A stretch of DNA of 64,000 bases from Nemopilema nomurai (lineage: Eukaryota > Cnidaria > Scyphozoa > Rhizostomeae > Rhizostomatidae): positions 278,307-342,306 of the forward strand of contig ML133395.1 in NCBI GenBank assembly GCA_003864495.1. The letters run 5' to 3'. The number at the start of each line of letters is the position of its first letter. The stretch's first letter is position 1. The position numbers and the translations under genes are program-made. Under the pieces are notes generated by a model. That model was not told where the DNA came from. It saw nothing but the letters and a program-made list of their open reading frames with translations, and searched no databases. This document shows, one piece after another, positions 60,250-64,000 of the stretch.

Positions 60250-62595
60250 GGTGGCCTCAGCATGTCCATTCTGTTTGAAGTTTCTCACTTTCTCACCTTC
60301 CAGCAGGAATTGTGATGGTGAAATTTTACTGGAACAGCGTTGATTCTGTTTTCTGTAACTCCAAACTAAATGTTTTCTGTTGCATAAGCCAACAAATGGG
60401 ACTCTATCAAGGTTCATATAACTTAGCAGACTACAGTTCAGCTCAAGAAGTCTCCTCGAGAAGACAAAGAACCTCTAGAAACAATGGACTTATAATGCAA
60501 GATTCGATTGTTGCCATATTTTTCTATCCTCTAAACACCTAACGTTTTATGATGTTTTGCCCAAAAAAGGTTACTGAGATGCTTGCAATAAACTATGACT
60601 GCTTAATTGCCCAACGATTTTGGCTTTTCAGAGTAAACCCATGTTCACTAACGTTCCATACCCACTGCAGTTGAAATCTATCATCTACATGCCCTTTACC
60701 AATGACTCTTTATAGAGCAGCGCTGAAAATTTGCTCAGGGTAATTGGTAGAGATAATTTTCTATTTATTGAAGTAAAAAAATGGGGAGACGGTTCCTTTT
60801 GAGTGGCGTTTTGCAGACATTTGAAACAAAGCTATGGCTTAAGTTAACAAACCTGTTACTTAGATTATTTGTACATAATTTTCATGCTGTTCCTCGTGTT
60901 CTCCTTTAAAAATTTTACCAGAAATGTTTTCTACCTTTGATGGATTTTTTGTTTTGATCAACTTTCTTTCTGGCACCCAAACTCAGTTAGATACAACATT
61001 TTCAAAGGCAGTTTCCATAGTTAGAGTATATATACAATGTTTATTTTAAAATGTGTTTTGTAAGTAGAACAGATAATTTCTATTTTTTCGTAAGATTACT
61101 TACAGGTAGTACTAACAGGCCATTTTAAACATATTAACTACTGGGGAAATTTCCCCCAGCAGGCCCAAAACCTTCCCCAGTAGTGACGGGCAAAATCAGA
61201 AAAATTCCCCAGTTTTTTGGACCCATTTGATAAAAAAACACTCTGAACTGTTTGTATTTTTTCTTCCTTTTGAACCATTACCAATAGCGCTTTTAAACGA
61301 TTAGAAAATTATTTGCAAGGGGTGTTTTTAGGCGTTTTGCTGACAAAATACGTTTACAAAAGTGGCATACTTTGAATCTGCTAAATGCAGTACTGCACAA
61401 TCGCGTGGCTGCTAAAAACGTGTTTCAGAAAATGATATCAGGCACAGTCACTTCAGAAAGAAAAGAGCGCCACATGGCACAAGGATTTTTCAGCAAATGA
61501 AAAGCTGACTCACAACAATTTTGGCTGACAGTAGTGACGTATGATTTATGTGTAATATTTAAACGAATTAAAAACATTTTCCAGAGGCTACTGGAAGAGC
61601 AGTTTTTCATTATAACAGTATTTAAACAGTGAGGAGAACGCCTTTGAAGCAAGACACAATTAACGGTGTGATGCATGTTTCCGTAAATGGCAAGGGTACT
61701 GCGTTTTACGATCCAGAGCCAGCTGTTTTGAGTTTTTGAAAATAAAAGAACGACGTAACAGGCAACCGTGCAATGAACTTTACAAAGTCAGGGACTTTAT
61801 TAAAATGTTTTTTTTAAAAAGTGGCACTTTAGCACTCTTTGTTTTTGTAAAGAATTAGCTGTTTTTGTAAAGAAAGCATAGTTTTAAAACTGTCAATGTG
61901 CAATAGACGTAGTCTACTTTGTAAATGTCTGCAGGGCGTTTTCCAGTTCTTTTGGCCCTTTTTTGAAATCTCCCTACTAGTTCAAATTCCTTAAAAAATG
62001 CTATGAGTACTAATAAACAGCTTTGCTGACACACAAGTCTCAGATGGTCATTTTAGCAATATCATTCTCTACTACTGCCTCCTCATTTGTATGTAAAATT
62101 GGTTGCCATTGCTATTTTCTGAAATTTGTTGATTTTTTGGATGATTGTTATTTAACATATTTATATTACCTGGACTGATAAATTTCATTCAGCATTTTCA
62201 TTTTATCAAATTTATTTATGGACTAAGCATTTTGTTCATTGAATAAGATTCTGTCATTTGTTCTAAAATCAAAGAAAAACACTTAATATTTTCTTTTAAA
62301 CAACCAGTCAAATTTACTGAGAGCAAAAAGTCAAAAGGTTCACTTTCTGAAAAAATCAAAAGAAGGATGCTGATATGAGTTTCAAAAATGCAGTATATTT
62401 TATGAGGAGGCAAGAAACGTTTTTATAACAAAAACATTGTAGCTTTGACTTGTGTATATTGCTTTAGATGAATATACAGCTTCCAGTTTTTGGCAATGTG
62501 TGGGCCAATGACTCTGAGCTTTAAGTATGTGGGAAAACAACAGTCTGTGACAGAAATTTTAAAATACAGTCCTTCATAATAGGGTGAATAGAATT
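60250..62595. other. Intergenic between converging 3' ends, no gene seen
   Basis: 2.3 kb of A+T-rich DNA between the stop codons of the HECT gene (plus) and the canopy-like gene (minus). It includes a poly(A) signal at 60,587-60,592 and a cluster of TTCCCCAG/CTGGGGAA inverted words at 61,140-61,215. Confidence 0.5.
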
Positions 62596-63931
62596 CTATA
62601 ATTCTGTCTTCTTATTTGCAAAGGAAAATAAGCTTCTGATGCGTTTGTATATGTGAGAAAAGGTAGCTTTAACAGTGTCAAATAACCCTAGGTTTGTTGT
62701 TTGATGTGTTGTTTCCTCTCGGCTGCCATGTTGTTCACCCTTTTCACTGGGAGGGATGTTCATTTGGTCTTGCATTTTTGCTATATCTTCTTTTGAATAC
62801 ATGTCCATACCAGGCATTCCTGGCATTGATCTAAAAATGGCATTGATTAAAAGCAACATGACAGAAAGTAAATTTATCATACACTCTATTCTTTTTAAAA
62901 TGTAAACCTGTTTGACATATAAGAGAAAATGTTTGTAGAATTTTCTTAATGCTTTCCTAAAAATTTATTTTTTTAATTAAGGTTGAATTTAGTGAACCTT
63001 TTTGTAGTCACATTCTCTCTAGAAGATCAAAGACATTAATAGCTTTTAGTCAATCTTTAATAAGAATAAGAACTTAAGAATAGAAAATGTTGAATAAACT
63101 TTGCAAAACTAAGAACTAGTTCATATGTGGATGGCATCCGAAGGCATGAATATCATAAATGCACGAATAGAACTAAGTTCTCACTTCATTTCTTTCATGA
63201 TGTCATATGCTTTCTTTTCATCTTTTGTCATTGGTAAAAAGATTTCATCCTCTCTTATGCCAGGTTTAAACTTGGGTAGCTTCTTTGTGCAAACATCAGT
63301 CAACTCATAACAAACTTTGTTTATCAACTGAGAAAGTGACAACTGATCTTGCCACAGCAACTCTCCTAAATCTGTGTCAATGTCTCCAATGCTTTCTTCA
63401 CATGATTTTGCAACTGTTTTGCATTCCTGTTTACATCTACTTGGTGATGCGTTTTCAATCAGCCTTAAGCCATCTGAATGTTCTTCTATATCGTATTTCA
63501 ATATCCACTCTCCTTGTTTTTTATCTGGGTTGCAGGAAGCTTCCACAATACTGAGAATCTCATCCTCATCTACCTTAAAAGTAAAAATAGCCCTCTTTCA
63601 GGAGAGGAATACAGCTCAAAGAATACCCACATTACCAAGCCAATAGCAGGGAAACTGAAAGAATATACCAATATAATTCACTTTTTAAAAAGCATACCTT
63701 TTTACCTTTGCTGGTTGCTTCACTTTGAGACTGAGCAACTGCCTGTCGAATATGCTTCAAAGCTCTTTGACAAACATTACATCGAACGAAAGGAAGATCC
63801 AAACTTGAAGCAAAATACTTTTGGGAGCCTTGAGGCAGTTTTCCTACGGCACAAGACAAGAAAAACAGAAAGAAAAGTGACGCCTGTGAAATGATGAGTA
63901 TAAGAGAAACCATCTTCTGCCTTCTTTTCAT
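62596..63931 (-). CDS. Secreted saposin/canopy-like (MSAP) protein, 3 exons
   Basis: Minus-strand exons 63931-63698, 63573-63185 and 62830-62596 join in phase (858 nt, 285 aa). Residues 1-30 form a signal peptide (VSLILIISQASLFFLFFLSC); translation may start at Met1 or Met7. Next comes FVRCNVCQRALKHI, then CNPDKKQGEWILKYDI, RCKQECKTVAKSCEE and VCYELTDVCTKKLPKF. Six or more paired cysteines in a helical context fit a saposin-B-like fold of the canopy/TLR4-regulator (MSAP) family, also known from plants. A Met-rich PGMPGMDMYSKEDIAKM segment and a variable tail follow. Canopy proteins act in the endoplasmic reticulum on folding of surface receptors; whether this one does so is inference. No C-terminal KDEL-type signal is evident (ends NKKTEL). 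Confidence 0.75.
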
Positions 63932-64000
63932 TGTTTCTCGTACCCCCGCATCATCTAGTGTTTTCTAATTATTTGCCACCTCTTTAAACGGTCTCGTGTA

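Noticed and set aside
61140..61215. Inverted CTGGGGAA/TTCCCCAG words considered as a structured RNA or transposon end
   Set aside because: The words are short, the spacing is irregular, and no flanking duplication or paired partner was found.

Overview
The window looks like nuclear DNA of a non-bilaterian animal, most likely a cnidarian such as a stony coral or sea anemone. This is inferred from three things: a compact tandem histone quintet of animal type, intron-rich A+T-rich genes with an FGFR-like receptor kinase, and Penelope-like and LINE debris. The species cannot be named from the sequence alone. Intron-containing genes were assembled by hand from GT/AG sites, reading phase and protein-family resemblance.

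Positions 1-18,200 hold a replication-dependent histone array. One unit reads H4(-), H3(+), H1(-), H2B(-), H2A(+), and about 13.2 kb later a second H4(-)/H3(+) pair begins. Each gene has a 3' stem-loop. H4/H3 and H2B/H2A are divergent pairs with E2F-like motifs in their promoters. The spacers between 3' ends are filled with a degenerate repeat of about 163 bp. The first H3-H1 spacer is split by a 3.3-kb DNA transposon with inverted repeats of about 0.8 kb. In the second unit the H1 gene is missing and only a scar of its upstream region remains (18,106-18,172).

Positions 18,160-21,092 are a transposon graveyard: a hAT-like fragment, then a Penelope-like element with RT and GIY-YIG domains between inverted arms, itself interrupted by a 5'-truncated LINE. 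Positions 21,093-23,605 hold no gene that I can recognise.

Positions 23,606-44,371 (minus strand) hold a receptor tyrosine kinase gene. I assembled 22 exons whose phases all agree, giving 1,074 aa. Its order is signal peptide, a cysteine-rich head whose spacing resembles that of anosmin, beta-sandwich/FN3-like region, Thr-rich stalk, transmembrane helix, split FGFR-class kinase, and a tail rich in YxN and NPxY motifs. One intron carries a 2-kb minisatellite with higher-order structure.

Positions 47,388-60,249 hold a head-to-head pair: NDUFA12 (complex I accessory subunit, minus) and a 17-exon ankyrin-HECT ubiquitin ligase (plus, about 1,308 aa) with a long acidic, serine-rich, basic-patch N-terminus. 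Their start codons are about 29 bp apart, or overlap if an alternative start is used. Positions 62,596-63,931 (minus) hold a three-exon gene for a secreted saposin/canopy-like protein that converges on the HECT gene.
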